The notes beneath the pieces were generated by a model. It saw only the letters and a program-made list of their open reading frames with translations, made no database searches and was not told the origin of the DNA. Position numbers and translations under genes: made by a program. This document shows positions 40,767 to 42,439 of a DNA stretch of 42,439 nucleotides, in pieces. The first letter of the stretch is position 1; every line of letters starts with the position of its first letter. Source of the stretch: an uncultured Sphingomonas sp. (GTDB taxonomy: Bacteria; Pseudomonadota; Alphaproteobacteria; Sphingomonadales; Sphingomonadaceae); NCBI RefSeq assembly GCF_937859915.1, contig NZ_CALMAW010000033.1:54786-97224 (forward strand), in the 5' to 3' direction.

Positions 40767-42439
40767 ATGATGAGCAGGTCAAGGCTTCTATTTCTCGTCT
40801 CCACCGTGTCACTCTCCTGCTTATCGATGACACCCGTTCAGGCACAGGATGCGGCTCCCGCACCGGCGGGGCAGACATCGCCCACGGCGAACGGCGACAT
40901 CGTCGTGACAGCTCAGCGCCGCGAACAGAATCTGGAAAAAACGCCGGTCGCCATAAGTGCCTTCACCGGCGCGATGATGCAGGAGCGGGCGATGGTGCGC
41001 GTCGAGAACATCGCCGCCAGCACGCCGGGTCTTCTCATTACCCCGGTCAGCGCGTCCCCCAACGCCATCACGATCAGCATGCGCGGCGCGCTCGAGCAGA
41101 ATGGCGGCACGATCACGTCCGAGTCCCCGGTCGCGCTCTATATCGACGACGTCTACCAATCCCGCCTCAGCGCGGCGAATTACGATCTTGCCGATATTGT
41201 CCGGGTCGAGGTGCTGCGCGGTCCCCAGGGCACGCTTTACGGGCGCAACTCGATGACCGGCGCGATCAAGCTGATCACGCGCCAGCCGGATGGCAAGACC
41301 TGGCTGAACACCGACATCAGCTATGGCAGCTATCAGGAGTCGCGGGCCAAGGTGAGCATCGGCTCGTCGATCGCCAGTCACCTCGCGGTCGCCGCCTCGG
41401 GATTCTACGACGATCGCAACGAAGGCTGGCAGTATGACGAAGTGCTCGACAAGAAAGTCGGCCGCTATCGCAAATATGGTGGCCAGGTCGCGCTGGGTAT
41501 CATCGATGTACCCAATCTCGAAGCGGTCATCACCGGCCGCTACGGCGCCAGCCTGACCGACGGCCTTTATTATGTGCCGCTCGATCTGGCGACCGGCAAG
41601 TCGGCCTCGAACAGCTTCTACGACACGCGATCGCCCCGCGACGCGATCGGGGACACGCGCCAAAAGAGCCTGTCGGCAAAGATCGGCTACGATCTCGGGG
41701 GCGTGACGCTGCGCTCGATTACCGCCTATGAACATTTGAACGACATCTGGGCGCTGGACTTTTCCGGTGGCTATCTAAGCCCCTTCACCAATACGACGAT
41801 CCCCGGCTTCTTTCGCAGCAGCGCCGGTACCCAGCACCAGTTTACGGAAGAACTCCAGGCGTTGGGCAAGGGGTTCGACAATAAGCTCAACTGGATCGTC
41901 GGCGCATTTTATTACAATGAGCATGCCCAGCAGAGCTTTCTGAACGACGATCTCGAAGCGTTCGGTCTCAGCTACCTGCCCTCCACCTTCGCGACCCGCT
42001 CCAAGAGCCTCGCCTTTTATGCGCAGGCCGATTACAAGCTGCTCGACAATCTGACCTTCTCGGCGGGCATCCGCCATTCGCACGACAGCAAATATTTCGA
42101 CGGCACCTCGCCCAATGCGCCGGGCCCCAACGCGCTGCTGCTGCCGAGCGACACGAAGACCAAAGCGAGCGTCTGGACGCCCCGCTTCAATCTTCAATAT
42201 GATATCAGCAGCGACGCGATGATCTACGGCACGGTCGCCAAAGGCTATCGTGCCGGTGGCTTCAATTCGCTCGTGATCGCCGACCCGGCCAATTTCGGCT
42301 CGCCGTACAAGCCCGAAAAGGTCTGGTCGTACGAAGGCGGGATCAAGCTCCAGGGTTTCAACCGCAAGGGCCACATCAACATCGCCGTAACTGCTCACCT
42401 GGTTGGCAGAAAAGTGTTGCGAGAGGCGCTCGGATTTGA
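40767..42439 (+). CDS. TonB-dependent outer-membrane receptor (3' end beyond window)
   Basis: 557 residues of a TonB-dependent receptor that imports a substrate across the outer membrane. A signal peptide (hydrophobic about residues 7-20, cleavage probably after V-Q-A) precedes a TonB-box-like D-I-V-V-T-A near residue 45. A plug domain follows (I-A-A-S-T-P-G-L, then V-E-V-L-R-G-P-Q-G-T-L-Y-G-R-N-S), then barrel strands. AGGGGG lies upstream of ATG 40767; ATG 40770 is also possible. The frame is open to the last base. Up to about base 42386 the sequence is typical of sphingomonad receptors (Y-G-T-V-A-K-G-Y-R-A-G-G-F-N), but the last 17 residues are not. It probably imports the substrate of the neighbouring catabolic genes. 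Confidence 0.9.
   Translation, partial: MMSRSRLLFLVSTVSLSCLSMTPVQAQDAAPAPAGQTSPTANGDIVVTAQRREQNLEKTPVAISAFTGAMMQERAMVRVENIAASTPGLLITPVSASPNAITISMRGALEQNGGTITSESPVALYIDDVYQSRLSAANYDLADIVRVEVLRGPQGTLYGRNSMTGAIKLITRQPDGKTWLNTDISYGSYQESRAKVSIGSSIASHLAVAASGFYDDRNEGWQYDEVLDKKVGRYRKYGGQVALGIIDVPNLEAVITGRYGASLTDGLYYVPLDLATGKSASNSFYDTRSPRDAIGDTRQKSLSAKIGYDLGGVTLRSITAYEHLNDIWALDFSGGYLSPFTNTTIPGFFRSSAGTQHQFTEELQALGKGFDNKLNWIVGAFYYNEHAQQSFLNDDLEAFGLSYLPSTFATRSKSLAFYAQADYKLLDNLTFSAGIRHSHDSKYFDGTSPNAPGPNALLLPSDTKTKASVWTPRFNLQYDISSDAMIYGTVAKGYRAGGFNSLVIADPANFGSPYKPEKVWSYEGGIKLQGFNRKGHINIAVTAHLVGRKVLREALGF
42387..42439. other. Window-end segment that departs from TonB-receptor sequence
   Basis: From GTAACTGC at 42387 the translated residues (T-A-H-L-V-G-R-K-V-L-R-E-A-L-G-F) lose the alternating, aromatic-rich strand pattern of the receptor, and base composition falls below that of the gene. 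It may be the end of an insertion sequence, a recombination point or an assembly join; the window ends before it can be identified. Confidence 0.4.

Noticed and set aside
40718..41437. 239-codon plus-strand frame at the TonB receptor start
   Set aside because: It is an out-of-frame shadow. The receptor frame from 40767 has a signal peptide, plug motifs and a ribosome site.
1..42439. CRISPR arrays, tRNA or rRNA genes, integrases, attachment sites or long direct repeats
   Set aside because: Reading both strands I saw no regularly spaced repeats, cloverleaf-like segments, or integrase or transposase motifs.

Overview
The window is a high-GC chromosomal segment from an alphaproteobacterium, most likely a sphingomonad. 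That call is an inference from gene content: a RegB/RegA redox pair with the canonical alphaproteobacterial motifs, a cyoABCD quinol oxidase with its own SURF1 protein, a NodT-type RND efflux set, and a TonB receptor next to catabolic enzymes. I saw no rRNA, tRNA, CRISPR array, transposase or integrase. The first and last genes are cut by the window edges.

Layout. 1-2716: the end of a formate/nitrite-family channel, an Nramp metal transporter and a convergent Crp/Fnr-type regulator. 2717-4535: a regulatory gap, a 61-residue acidic protein and a convergent three-His-box fatty acid desaturase, with a good shared hairpin between the two. 4731-7421 (minus): an overlapping TadE-TadE-TadG set, with none of the Tad secretion machinery nearby. 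7703-16180: an OmpR-type two-component system followed by an RND permease, adaptor and outer-membrane factor and a small secreted protein; a perfect 9+9 palindrome lies between the sensor stop and the permease. 16344-17666 (minus): a metabolite:H+ symporter-type MFS carrier, separated from the oxidase genes by a palindromic operator candidate.

17785-24444 is one tightly coupled respiratory operon, cyoA-cyoB-cyoC-cyoD-SURF1-regB-regA. Every junction from cyoB onward overlaps by 4 to 11 bases, and cyoA/cyoB abut. The terminal oxidase, its assembly factor and the redox sensor-regulator that would control it are therefore probably made from one transcript. Convergent to it is a nitronate monooxygenase-like gene, followed by an AT-rich promoter with a polymer-transferase-like gene of uncertain role and a PPK2 polyphosphate kinase.

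28228-42439 looks like an accessory catabolic island. It carries an MECR-like enoyl reductase, three different MFS carriers, an aldo/keto reductase, an LLM-type flavin monooxygenase, a class A FAD monooxygenase, a two-module VOC protein, a TonB-dependent receptor and two alpha/beta-hydrolase-fold proteins. Genes are arranged in divergent and overlapping pairs. The two hydrolase-fold proteins are the most unusual feature: both have His instead of Ser at the nucleophile elbow (G-x-H-T-G) and both lack the usual C-terminal catalytic His. A coherent but unproven reading is outer-membrane uptake by the TonB receptor, inner-membrane transport by MFS carriers, oxygenation by two flavoenzymes, then ring or chain cleavage and reduction. 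The substrate cannot be read from the sequence. The last ~50 bases of the window no longer look like TonB-receptor sequence and may mark an insertion or assembly junction.
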